64,000 nucleotides of DNA, taken from Rallus limicola. Lineage: Eukaryota > Chordata > Aves > Gruiformes > Rallidae. Of the stretch, positions 1 to 11,640 are shown in pieces. Made by a program: the position numbers and the translations under genes. Under the pieces are notes generated by a model that searched no databases, was not told the DNA's origin, and saw only the letters and a program-made list of their open reading frames with translations. Location: positions 1 through 64,000 of the forward strand of contig JAKCOZ010000006.1 in assembly GCA_022605955.1 (NCBI GenBank), read 5' to 3'. Positions within the stretch are counted from its first letter, which is position 1; each line of letters begins with the position of its first letter.

Positions 1-780
1 CACCAGAGTGCAGGCCACAATTTGCTTTCACTTGGAGGGGCATCCAATACACGTGGAATCGTCTGCCCCAGGGGTGGAAACACAGCCCCACCATTTGCCA
101 TGGGACTAATCCAGACCACACTGGAAAAGGGTAAAGCCCCAGAGCACCTGCAGTATATTGATGACATCATTGTATGGGGCAATACAGCAGAGGAAGTATT
201 TGAGAAAGGAAAAAGGATAATTCAAATCCTTTTGGAAGCTGGTTTGCTATAAAGCAAAGTAAAGTCAAGGGGCCTACCCGAGAAATCCAGTTTTTAGGAA
301 TAAAATGGCAGGATGGGCGTCGTCAGATCCCAATGGACATTATCAATAAAATAGCAGCTATGTCTCCACCAAGCAACAAAAAGGAAACACAAGCTTTCTT
401 AGGTGTTATAGGTTTTTGGCGAATGCATGTCCCAAACTACAGTCTCATGTGAGCCCACTCTACCACGTAACTCGGAAGAAGAATGATTTCCAATGGGGCC
501 CTGAGCAGCAGCAAGCCTTTGAACAGATCAAACGCGAGATAGTCCATGCAGTAGCCCTTGGGCTGTCCGGACAGGGACAGATGTTAAAAATGTGCTTTAC
601 ACTGCAGCCGGGGAGAATGGCCCTACCTGGAGTCTCTGGCAGAAAGCACAAGGGGAGACTAGAGGTCGACCACTGGGGTTTTGGAGTCGGGCCTACAAAG
701 GATCTGAGGCCAATTATACTCCAACAGAAAGGAAATACTGGCCGCCTATGAAGGGGTTCGAGCCGCTTCAGAAGTGATTG
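1..780 (+). pseudogene. ERV-L-like pol, reverse transcriptase and connection part (broken)
   Basis: Translation of the plus strand shows the reverse transcriptase catalytic motif YIDD, followed in a shifted frame by QFLGIKW and FLGVIGFWR, typical of the end of the RT palm and the thumb. The reading frame is interrupted (a stop near 250, frame changes near 250-415 and again before 590), so no intact enzyme can be made. It continues into RNase H and integrase on the same strand, and the 5' half of the element lies off the left edge. The enzyme would copy retroviral RNA into DNA. The family resemblance to class III (ERV-L, spuma-related) elements rests mainly on the integrase further right and on the lack of env. 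This is an old, inactive genomic copy. Confidence 0.85.
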
Positions 781-999
781 GAACTGAAGCTCAACTCCTC
801 CTGGCACCCCGACTGCCGGTGCTGGCTGGATGTTCAAAGGGAAGGTCCCTTCTACACACCATGCCACTGATGCTACGTGGAGCAAGTGGGTTGCACTAAT
901 TACTCAGCGGGCTCGAATAGGAAACCCTAATCGCCCAGGAATCATGGAAGTGATCACAGACTGGCCAGAAGGCAAAGATTTTGGGATGTCACCAGAGGA

Positions 1000-1470
1000 C
1001 GAGGAGGTGACACGTGCTGAAGAAGCCCCACCTTACAACAAACTGCCAGAGAATGAGAAGCGATATGCCCTGTTCACCGATGGCTCCTGTCGCCTTGTGG
1101 GAAGGCAGCGAAGATGGAAAGCTGCTGTATGGAGTCCTACCAGACAAGTAGCAGAAGCCACTGAAGGAAAAGGTGAATCAAGCCAATTTGCTGAGGTGAA
1201 GGCCATCCAGGTTGGCCTTGGACATTGCTGAGAGAGAAAAGTGGCCAATGCTCTATCTTTATACTGACTCATGGATGGTAGCTAATGCCCTGTGGGGTTG
1301 GTTGCAACAGTGGAAAAAGAACAACTGGCAGCGTAGAGGCAAACCCATATGGGCTGCTGACTTATGGCAAGACATTGCTACCCGATTAGAGAGGCTTGTT
1401 GTAAAGGTACGTCATGTTGATGCCCATGTACCTAAGAGTCGAGCCATGGAGGAACATCAAAACAACCATC
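1000..1470 (+). pseudogene. ERV-L-like pol, RNase H domain (frameshifted)
   Basis: The RNase H signature FTDGSC is seen at about 1072-1090 and the later catalytic segment YTDSW at about 1261-1275, with the frame changing between them near 1212-1230. A motif ending HVDAH, as in the last RNase H helix, follows at about 1412. The domain sits in the expected order between RT and integrase. In life it would degrade the RNA strand of the RNA/DNA hybrid. The frameshift makes this copy non-functional. Confidence 0.8.
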
Positions 1471-1499
1471 AGGTAGATAAGGCTGCTAGGATTGAAGTG

Positions 1500-2414
1500 G
1501 CTCAGGTAGATCTAGACTGGCAACATAAAGGTGAATTATTCATAGCTCGATGGGCTCATGATTCCTCAGGTCATCAAGGGAGAGATGCAACATATAGATG
1601 GGCTCGAGATCGAGGGGTGGACTTAACCATGGATGCTATTGCACAAGTTATCCATGAATGTGAGACGGTGTGCCGCAATTAAGCAGGCGAAGCGGTTGAA
1701 GCCGCTTTGGTATGGGGGACGGTGGATGAAATATAAATATGGGGAGGCCCTGGCAGATTGATTACATCACCCTCCCACAAACCCGCCATGGCAAACGCTA
1801 TGTGCTTACAATGGTGGAGGCTACCACTGGCTGGCTAGAAACATATCCCGGTACCCCATGCTACTGCCCGGAATACAATCCTGGGCCTTGAAAGGCAAGT
1901 CCTATGGCGACACGGCACCCCAGAAAGAATCGAGTCAGACAACGGGACTCATTTCCGAAATGCTCTCATAGACACCTGGGCCAAAGAGCATGGCATTGAA
2001 TGGGTGTACCACATTCCTTATCATGCACCAGCCTCTGGGAAAATTGAACGATATAATGGACTCTTAAAGACCACCCTGAAAGCAATGGGTGGTGGAACAT
2101 TCAAACATTGGGATACAAATTTGGCAAAAGCCACGTGGTTAGTTAACTCTAGGGGTTCTACCAATCGGGCTGGCCCTGCCCAGTCAAAATTTCCATGTAC
2201 TGTAGAAGGAGACAGAGTCCCAGTGGTGCACATGAAAAGTATATTAGGGAAGACAGTTTGGGTCATCCCTGCTTCAGGTAAAGGTAAACCTATGTCGGGA
2301 ATTGTTTTTGCTCAAGGACCTGGTTCTACTTGGTGGGTAATGCAGAAGGATGGAGAAACTCGATGTGTACCTCAAAGGGATTTGATTTTAGGTGAGAATA
2401 GCCAATATAATTAG
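1500..2414 (+). pseudogene. ERV-L-like pol, integrase (frameshifted)
   Basis: An HHCC-type zinc-binding region is visible (WAHDSSGHQG at about 1550, then HECET near 1652). The catalytic core follows: an aspartate near 1758 (IDYIT), DNGTHF near 1939, and the glutamate in SGKIERYNG near 2033. The C-terminal part runs to a stop at 2412-2414. Frames change between about 1665 and 2004. The motif PYHAPASGKIERYNGLLKTT is characteristic of ERV-L-type integrases. No env frame follows, as expected for this class. Confidence 0.85.
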
Positions 2415-2911
2415 TAAGGTAGAAATTGTATTATAATAAGTGCTAAATAACCCATTACAGTATATACATTATTACTTTAATTTCTGTATATATAATTGTT
2501 GTTGTGTGTTGTACCAATGGAGTTACAGCCGGAAACATACACGTCAATGAAGGAAGACTGCCACGATGATGGGATCAAGATCTACCATCACAAGAACTTT
2601 TTCCTCTTCCCCTTTAAAAATGAACACTTTTGATTCACAGACCATGACCATGGACCATGTCAGATGCATTGGTCGAGAGCCCGAGATGCAGCATGCAACG
2701 ATCCAATGGTGCATACTGACACCATGAGAGACTGTTACAACGAATGAAGCCTGAAAGTCATGGACTAAATCATTTACTCAACAAAACTCAGAAGAATGAT
2801 CCATAGACTAAGGGAATAATACAGATATGTGTGTCTGAAACATTGGTTGTACCCAAAAGAAATGGTTGGATCTGGTCATGACGTAAATGGTATGGAATAA
2901 GGGGTGGATAA
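2415..2911. other. ERV 3' untranslated stretch without env
   Basis: About 500 bases between the pol stop and the LTR. I see no env-like reading frame. The last bases before the LTR (about 2896-2911) are purine-rich (aataaggggtggataa) and fit a polypurine tract, the primer for plus-strand DNA. Confidence 0.6.
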
Positions 2912-3500
2912 TGTCCTGGTTTCAGTCAGGATAGAGTTAATTTCATTTGTAGCAGCGGATGGAATGCTGTGTTTGGGAGTTAAAATGAAAACAGTGCTGA
3001 TAACACCCTGATGTTTTTAGTTGCAGTCAGACAGTCAATGCCAGGACAGGTGACCCAGATGGGCCAAAGAGAATATTCCATGCCAATTACGTCCTGCCCA
3101 GGATAAAGGGGGGCTGATGGGAGGAAGAAGGGGCGGTTCCGGGACGCGAGCGGCCGGGACGCGAGGGTCTTGGGGGACGGTCGGGTTCCGGGACGGCTCT
3201 GGGTGGTACGGCCTGAGTTGTGTGGTTCGGTGAGAAACTGCATTGTGTATCAATATTTTCATATTCTTTTGCTCTATAGTCATGTTAGCATTGTATATAT
3301 TTTATTTTTCTGTTATCTTAGTAAACTATCCTTATCCCAACCCACGGGCCTCTTAGTTTCTTGGTTTTGGAGTTATTTGCCCCTTCCTTTTCCCTTCCCT
3401 TGTTTCCCCCCCTCCCCTTTTTCCCTTTTCTCCTGCTCTTTTACTTTAAGGAGCAGGCAGCTGCGTGGATCTCGGCCCAAGCCGGGGTGAAACCACGACA
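2912..3500 (+). repeat. 3' LTR of the ERV-L-like element
   Basis: Begins TGTCCTGGTTTCAG directly after a polypurine tract and ends ...AACCACGACA, giving the TG...CA ends of an LTR with a length of 589 bp. Both the start and the end match a class of ERV-L LTRs that I know to be common in birds. Only this LTR is in the window; the 5' LTR must lie to the left. A GAAA microsatellite starts at the very next base. Confidence 0.8.
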
Positions 3501-3787
<287 letters not shown>

Positions 3788-5919
3788 GGAGCAAAGGAGG
3801 ATCAGAAAAGCTGCCTTTGAGGTGGGAAGCTAAAGTCTGTGTGAAGGAGCAGCAAAACCCTCTGCCTGGTGTCTGTTTAAGGCAGACAGCTGGAGGCAAA
3901 GTGAGAAAGAGCCCACAGGTTCCCACATCAGCTCTGCTCAATTGGCATTAATAACACAAACCACTGCACGGCTAGCTGGGTCACTTAGCTAAGGTGTGAC
4001 TTTAAGCCAGAAGGGAAAGAGGCAACACAGATAAGGAATCTGAAGGCTAATTATTCATGGCTAAGTTATTTCAATAGTTATAACTTCTGTTTTTAATTAT
4101 TATAGAAGCTCCACTGCAATCCTCATATCCAGAAGAAAGAAAAAGTATGCCTACAAGGTAGCATGAAGCTGAAGCGCTCTGCAATCTCCCCTTCTTCATC
4201 CCCATCAAATAGGAAAAAGGAAATGAAAGGGCAGAGCAAGCTACCTTAAGCATACTATGGGAAACACGGAGGAAGCACCTTGGACAGGGCTTTCTTCAGC
4301 CTGATCTAGAATTCCTTTCACTGTCCCTTATAATATTTACAGCTCAGAGTTTATGCAAGGAATGCACAGCAGCAAAGCAGCCCTTTAATCAGTATAGATC
4401 ATAGGAAACAAGTATTTCAAAATAAAGGGCACACCAATCTAGAGAACATATATCATGCAGACAAACCTCAAAAGAGCCAAAACAGGGGGGCAAAACAGCT
4501 AGTTACTGTGGTGCAAGCATTCATAACAAAAAACCCCAAACAGTCTGAAGCTGTATATACTCCATCCACCTGGTTCAATGACACAACTCTTTTAATGCCA
4601 AGAACTTTGCAGCAAGAACTGAAAACAGAGCAGCACAGTGAAGGGCAACACTCCTGAACACTAACAAAAAGCAGTCAAAACCAAAACTAAACGTGAACAA
4701 ATGAATCACTTATTCTGCAGAACAGCAAATGAGCCTTCCCTGGTCGCCTATGAGTGTCAACAACTTCCTAACAGAAACAAATAAGTCAAACCCCAGGATA
4801 AGAGCTGACAACTGATCTGTGTCTCAGGTTGGGGGAACTGCCATTGGCACCTCACATCCCTAATTCAGAATAGATCTGGGACCAAGAGCATCATTAGAAG
4901 AGAGACAAAAAACAAAACATAAACCATCAAATACAACCAGCTTGGACAAACCTACACTGCTGGCCACACTCAGAAACACCATGTTTACCAGAAAGAGCAG
5001 CACGAACAACAAATTGCTGTGAAGGGATGTGACAGCAGACAGCCACAAGCTGCCTCACCACATCCTTTTTTTTTAAATCAGAAGTTACAGAGGAAATCAA
5101 GCATTTTCCAAAAGGAATTGCTGTGCAAGGACATGAAGGGACTAGATAACAAATGAGCTTACTGCCTGCAGAACCATTCAGCTGGCTGATGTCCTGTGTG
5201 AGCAGAATCCAGTGGCTATCACACAGCTAAAGGCCACAAAACCAAAACAGGTCAGAAAACACTCATGATCACAACACAGACTCTCTAACTATCAAAGTGA
5301 GATGGCACCACGACCATAGCTTCTGGACATTTCCTACAATGTGCATAACCATTAGCTTCATCTTGAACAGAAGTAGCTTCTAAGCACCATGTGATACCAA
5401 CAAAGAAAAGCATGCCACACATTGCTTTCCCTGGTACAGCTGCATTGCTAGGAGCATAAAAAAATTTCATTTTAAAAAACAAAACATGACATTTACCTCA
5501 TTCACCAACCCTCTGGTTGGGGAGGGGAGGTGGGAGGTGGGTGGTGGATAAAGAGGACTTCTATATTGTACACCACCTCGGGAGAGACTACTATTGGGAT
5601 GTGGGCAGAATTTCACTCAAATTTTATCCTTCTAAGTATTCCTCTCTTTCAAGCTTGAAGCTTTTTGGGAATCTGAAAACATACATGTTTCAAATTCAAA
5701 GGACAAAAGGCAAAAAAAGAGAAAAGAGGAGTACAGTTAAAAACAATTACTGATTTTTTTCATTACCAAGTGAAAAGGTGGCAGAAGAGGCAACCCTAAG
5801 AGGACCTAAATAAAAGCTATATATCTTGGCAGTGCACCTCAAGTATCCTTCAGAAGACTTCTACAGAAACGTGTCTCTAAAATACATAAGGACAAACCCA
5901 CTCTCCACATCCAAAGATG

Positions 5920-6401
5920 TAGAACTGTTGGAGAGGATTCAGAGGAGGGCCAGAGGAGATGATTAGAGGGCTGGAGCACCCCCCTACAAAGAGAGGCTGA
6001 GGGAGCTGGGCTGGTTCAGCCTAGAGAAGAGAAGGCTGCGGGGGGACCTCATTGCAGCCTTCCAGGCCCTGAAGGGAGCAGAGAAACAGGAGGGGAATCC
6101 ACTTTTTAAAAGGATAGATAATTGGCAGGACAAGGGGGAATGGATTCAAGCTAAAGGAAGGAAGGTTTAGATTGGATATTAGGGGGAAGTTCTTTACACA
6201 GACACTGGTCAGGTGCTGGAACAGGCTGCCCAGAGAGGGGGTGGATACCCCAGCCCTGGAGGTGTTCAAGGCCAGGTCGGATGGGGCCTTGGGCAACCAT
6301 GTGTAGATCCAGGCCTGGAGGTTGGGGCCCTACCTGGAGCAGGGGGTTGGAACTGTATGCACCTTGGGGTCCCATCCAACCCAAATGATTCTATGATTCG
6401 A
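5920..6401 (+). mobile_element. CR1 LINE 3' end, copy A
   Basis: Contains the conserved CR1 end: agaggctgagggagctgggc near 5992, the block around ctggaacaggctgcccagag near 6215-6235, and a tail ending ATTCTATGATTCG. 5'-truncated, as is usual for LINE insertions. Also present in copy B, so the insertion predates the duplication. Confidence 0.9.
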
Positions 6402-6744
6402 TAGTATACAAGTGGAAGGAACATCAACCTGCACCAAAACTGGTGCCACTTCATCAGTGGCTCAGCACTGAAGCAAATGAAAACATCCTGACAACCTGCA
6501 GAACTTCTATCTCAGGCCTCACACTATCTCAAGGTAAAAGCAGGCAGACTTCACCTAGCACAATCTTACAACATCACACAGCTCACCACGCAGAGATAAA
6601 GACATCACACATGGCCAGCTGCACAGCTTACTCTGCAAAATCCCTTTCAGTTTCTCCCCTGAAAACAGAGATATTGGATAGAGGAGGCAAAATGTAACAG
6701 CAGGGATCATTTCAAAACAGACATTACTGTTGTGTCAGCTCTAC

Positions 6745-6890
6745 CTTTCCTGCAGAAGAAGTTCCTGAACGTTGCACACAGGTAGGTGCAGTTGCCACCA
6801 TGCATATCAAGACGCAGGGGGGAGTAATGCTGCCCATATTCTCCGTCAACATCATCCAGTACAGGTTTAGTGGGTGGAAGGGCAAATTGA
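6745..6890 (-). CDS. Candidate host-gene exon, copy A
   Basis: Minus strand: T-rich tract ending TTTTTTAAG as a weak acceptor, 146 nt open, possible donor AAAG|GTAGAG. The peptide contains LPPTKPVLDDVDGEYGQHY and several cysteines. Its start phase (2) does not match the end of the preceding exon (phase 0), so another exon would be needed between them. The frame is conserved in copy B at 44403-44548. Confidence 0.35.
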
Positions 6891-8077
6891 CTTAAAAAAC
6901 AAAAAAACAACAATACTACAATTAAGCAAGGGGAAATTCCTTCCTAGAAAGAGATATTGTCAATTGCTCTACACTGAGACTGCCAGCTTAGGAGAAATTA
7001 GGAGTGGAAAAGACCATATCATTAGATGACAATAACGTTCTTCCTTATGGCTGCTTTTGAAAAATCAAACATCTTTGGTTTATCATGCTTCTTTCAAGCT
7101 GTCTAACACAGTGTCTAACACTTCTCATCAGCTGTCCAGTCTAGCCAAAGGCAGAAACTATGGCAGTCAACTTATAAAAGAGCAAGCATCGGTTTAACTG
7201 CAAATCTAAAAGCCAACTACAGCAGATGACTCTAGAAGAGGATTTCCTGAGTAATTTTGGCTGTGCCTAACCTACAAGTGAAACTACTGCACACAAATGA
7301 CCAGAAAAGCCTAAATCCCAGAGCTACCTGAGCAGCTCCTACAAAGGGAAATGGTATTAGGTCTTTCTTTCTGTGTGAAAAGCAGGAGCACAAATCAACC
7401 AATAGATACAACAGTACCTTAGCAGAAAACTAAGGGGGTGGGCAGGGCATAAGTCTCAAAAATCATCATCTAAAGCTAAAAAGAATCCATCTTTTTAAAC
7501 AGAGTAGAAACAGGTATTATAGGCTGCAATAAAGACATAGACACAACGACTTCATAGGAAATCCAGCTAGTTTTTCAGTGGCACTGAAAGATAAATGCAG
7601 GCATCTTCACAGTTTACTGGGTCTTTTTCTCCCCTCTTACACAGCTCAAGATTATTTTCCTACTTCCTAAAATGCCTTCCTCTTTCCTAGGTCTTTCAGA
7701 TAGGAAAAAGGAATAAAACGGTTCCTCCTGAAAGAGGAGAAAGCATGGGCAGTGTATTTCTAACTTTCTCAATACAGCAAGTCCTAATACACTTGTGTGA
7801 CTAAATTATCTCCTTAGCAGCCTAACAATGCCAACATTTTAGTATGGAAATACTTCTACAGCTTTGCATGTAGTTACCATAACTGTTGTTTGGATTAAAC
7901 TAGAATGGTTAATTACTGCCTAAATATAAACCTCTTAACAGCAGCCAATTTGAACTGTAAAACTCAAAGCTTTATTCAAAAGGTTATCTTTATTGCCCAC
8001 AAAGGAGAAACCAATACTTACACAGTAGCAGAACCCAAAGCACTTCTCTCAACAAGTTGGTGATAATCAAGACTCAC

Positions 8078-8209
8078 CATAACAAAAGCAATTTCATTTT
8101 TCTCCTGAAAAGTTAGTTCAAGTAGATGTGTTTTCATCTGGAAAGACTTCTTCTCCACAAGGTCTTCCTGAGCATTAAAATTCATAGATAAATGCTGCTG
8201 CATATTACT
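8078..8209 (-). CDS. Host-gene exon, copy A
   Basis: Minus strand: acceptor ACTGGCAG, 132 nt open in phase 0 to phase 0 (44 codons), donor TTATG|GTGAGT. The peptide contains QEDLVEKKSFQMKTHLLEL. It fits directly after the exon at 10029-10158. Conserved in copy B. Confidence 0.55.
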
Positions 8210-10028
8210 CTGCCAGTTTCTGTAGCAATGTTAATAATGGCTTGCTTTAACACTTAAGACTCCTAGAACCACGACTGTCTTTTCACAAGAGTACAGAACA
8301 CACATAAAAGATCACAGCGTTTCTGGGTTATGGAGAAAGCTATGCCAGGGCAAAAGTTAGCAGCAGCAATCCATCAACTGTACTTCTCCAGCTTCTACTT
8401 ACCACTGCAAACAGGCCTGGATACAGAATATCTAAGCACCCAGCTTATTTTCCTAGGTAAGGAGCTATTTGCAAAGAGGGACAAGATCAGTGAGGAATAT
8501 AGAGCTATGCAACAGAAATATGGAGTTTCAATGTAAAAACCCAGATGTCTTCACCAGATTATGAGCTCCTGGGAAAGCGGTAAGACATGCCTTCTACGGG
8601 CCTACAGAGCTCAAAGAAAACTTCAGGGCTCCATGTGAGAGCTAAACAGAGCCAAAGGTGTCTATTCCCTTCAAGAACACAGAATGCTAAGATTGCAGCT
8701 CTTCTTAAAAAAAAAATAATTCAATTGGAGTTTTTAAATCCTATATATATAGAGGCAAACACATAACAGTGGCAAAATTATTCACTGCCAGTATCTCTTC
8801 CTGTCCTGAGAAGTGGGCACCTCAGGGTTGCCAAAGAGAAAATGGCATCCCCTATTCAAACCTACCTTTTGGGTTTTTTGTTTTTCAGTACTCCAGTACT
8901 TCTGTAGTACAAAATTATGGCTCTACAACTTACAGTGACAGAGATTTATCAATGACAGCCTCTCAGTCTTTGTCTACCCAAATGCCCGAAGGCCCACAGA
9001 ACCTGTCCTCGACTGCCAAAGCCACCAGCATCAGCACTTCCCGTTACACAGCTGAGCTACATGTAAAAACCCAAGATGTGTGGCATTTATGATTATTACA
9101 CCCATCTACAGCTAAAGTGCCTTCTGCTACTCTGCCCACAAAGAGAGGAAGAGCAGCTGTTTGGGAGAGTAAGCAGGAAAAACATAGACTAAGGTGAGAG
9201 GCCCGATGCTTAACAACTGTGTGGAACTTCATTATGATTGCCAGGTGTGAAAAGCAACAGGCAAGGGGTTTACCTCAATACCATGGCAGGGGGGAAGAAA
9301 TTGCTGCCAACCTCTGAATTCAGTCCAAGAGCAGAACCCCTGAGATAGGGCTTTCCTAGCCCCTAACTACACAACTTTAGGCAGACACTGAGGTCCCGGT
9401 GTATTCACTCTAGTTCTCTGGAGTAGAGGTCTACTTTAGATGTTCTGCACTGCTCTCCAAAGACATCCACCTCTTCACACACCCTACAGAGACTCTTAAA
9501 CTCAGACACAATACCAAGAACCGAATATCCCCAAACAGGCACATTTGACACCGTTCCTGCTGTTGGAGCAGGATATGACTATTTGAGTGCTGGGGACAGG
9601 GAAGAAACACATCTCTCCACAAACTGTTCTCTTTAAAATGCCTTTAGGGTATCAAAGTTTGGCATGTGAAGACTGCCAAGTAAATACAAATGAGCAGTAC
9701 ATTATCTAATTGTGGTGTTGCATGGCAGGGTTCTGGTGGAGGAGGCAGGGGGCTGCAGCGGCGCCTTCCGCAAAAAGCAGCTAGCAGAGTCCAACCACCA
9801 GACCAATATACTACAATACATAACTGTTCTTTTAAATTAGAGGTGGCTGGGTTTTTTTAAAAGGACACTCCTATGACAAGTCTTTAGAATACAATCAATC
9901 ATCAACCAGCTGTCCCTACCTGTATCTTCAAAACCCACCTCACACAAAATTCCAAATCCCAAATGACAAGGCAAACCAATATGTTTCTTCAAACCATAAG
10001 AAATTATTGAAACTAACTGCTATCTTAC

Positions 10029-10158
10029 CTTCCAAAGTCCTACTAAGAGTCCTGGATTCAAGCCAAAGAGTTGGACCAGCTGATCAGCACCAAGCCCTAC
10101 GCTCCTTTCAGTCAGGTGAGCACGACTGTAGTCAGCAATTAAGGAACGTCGACGAGGT
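10029..10158 (-). CDS. Host-gene exon, copy A
   Basis: Minus strand: acceptor TTTTTTCCACAG, 130 nt open from phase 2 to phase 0, donor TGGAAG|GTAAGA. The peptide begins GPRRRSLIADYSRAHLTERS and ends in GLLVGLWK. Both splice sites and the frame are also kept in copy B (46996-47125), with only a few substitutions (for example SVGLG against SIALG). Function unknown. Confidence 0.6.
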
Positions 10159-11107
10159 CTGTGGAAAAAACATACAAAACAGAGCAACAAGACTGTGTCT
10201 TCCTGGTTAGGTGAAAGTTCAGAGCTTAACATGAAATTAGGGTGAAGTCTGACAAACAGCACAGGATTGAAATTGTTTTGAAAGTATTCAGCATACACAA
10301 CTTGACTTCTGAACAAATAGAGCATACCAGCAGGTAAGAAGCCACTGTGAGATGGCCCAGAATACTACTCAGATGAGGAAAAACTTCCATGCTTGCCCAA
10401 TATTTCAAAACAGTTACAGAACTGCTTTCTTTCTAATACCATGTGGTCACTAGATGGAATCACTGAATATTTACCCATAGCAAGCAAGCTACAAAAGGGT
10501 TCTCTTTCTTCATTTTTTAGGCAAATACTTTGCTGCTTCTTGAGGAACCTTGTGGGTTCTTCTGGGTGAATGAAAATGCTCTCTTTTCAGACTATTTGTA
10601 TTTATACACCTGTACTTATATTCTACATGCAGCCAAACACCAGCTGCCCTAAAGTCACATACACGCCCACCAGAGAAAAAGAAACCCACGTTAGAAACAT
10701 CGATTACCTGGTTGTTGCCACATAAACATTATGAACTGTCCCAGTCTAAATGTCTCGCTTTAAAGTCTCCTTAATTGACATGTTTCTTTCATGCTCACTT
10801 GTAGCTGCAATGTCAGATTCAGCTTTGCAAGGCAGAACCTATTAACCTGCATCTTGTAGGCTTTAGCATGCCAGTAGCTGCATTAACCTATGAATTCCTG
10901 CCATAGCTTGCTGGATTATATCTATCTCTTGCTGAAAAGCTCCACCAGTGAAGAGAAGGACACAGGCTTTGGAAGAGATGCTACAGAGAGGATTTCTAAG
11001 AAAGAATTATCTTGTTAAGTCAAACCTAGGTCAGATAGCTCTTACAGACACATTATCAAGGGTTCCATTAAAAAAAACACCCCCAAAAATCCCAGGTTAA
11101 AACTTAC

Positions 11108-11277
11108 CCATTCTTGCTGGGAGCTTTGCTTTGGTCAGGAAGCAATGGCCTAACTCCACATAGTTTTAGGGTTGACAGGATGTCTAGGCATGGCCTAATG
11201 ACAGTTTGGCCTTCTCCAGTACATGCTCCTTTCCATTTTTGTCCTTTAGAACAATTCTCCAACTCAAGCCAGAGGCT
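11108..11277 (-). pseudogene. Host-gene exon with 40-nt internal deletion (copy A)
   Basis: Same acceptor (TAACAG) and donor (GG|GTAAGT) as the copy B exon at 48287-48496, but 170 nt long instead of 210. The missing 40 nt lie near 11195-11200 and cause a frameshift. The peptide agrees with copy B up to KAKLS and then diverges. This is the clearest sign that the copy A gene is broken, unless the exon is skipped: it begins and ends in phase 2 in copy B, so skipping it would keep the frame. Confidence 0.6.
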
Positions 11278-11555
11278 CTGTTATTTAGGAATTGAGAGGG
11301 AAGGAGGCTGTTTAAAAAAGTCATTCTGAAAAGGACAAAACTTAAGCAACGTTTTCAACAGAGTTTTCACATTTCTACTGACTGCTACTTACCTTTCTCA
11401 GGCTATTTCATTTATAGACTATCACTGGATCTTCCCATTCTGATACACATTTTACAGCCCTATTTCCACCTCACCCCCACCCAGCATTTCCAAAGCCATT
11501 AACAGTCTCTGCATTGCTCTTCTGTGAATGTCTTCTGTGACAAGGCATTGCTCAC

Positions 11556-11640
11556 CTCATAGCTTCTCTGTCTTTACAGGGAAGACCTGTATAAACATCT
11601 CCAGGTTTAACAAGTCGCATTACTCTAGCTTTGACAGCAG
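11556..11640 (-). CDS. Candidate exon of the host gene, 5' end unclear (copy A)
   Basis: Minus strand: an open stretch encoding a basic peptide with ARVMRLVKPGDVYTG, ending at ATGAG|GTGAGC in phase 2, as the next exon requires. I cannot place the acceptor: an in-frame stop lies just upstream and no polypyrimidine tract is obvious, so this exon may itself be damaged. In copy B only the last few bases next to the donor remain. Confidence 0.35.

Noticed and set aside
22..252. Possibility that the first ERV is active.
   Set aside because: Stops and frameshifts occur in RT, RNase H and integrase, and only one LTR is visible.
8330..8536. Plus-strand frame of 68 codons (MEKAMPGQKLAAAIHQ...).
   Set aside because: It is within the part of copy A that copy B lost; no splice or promoter signals, and it is of chance length.
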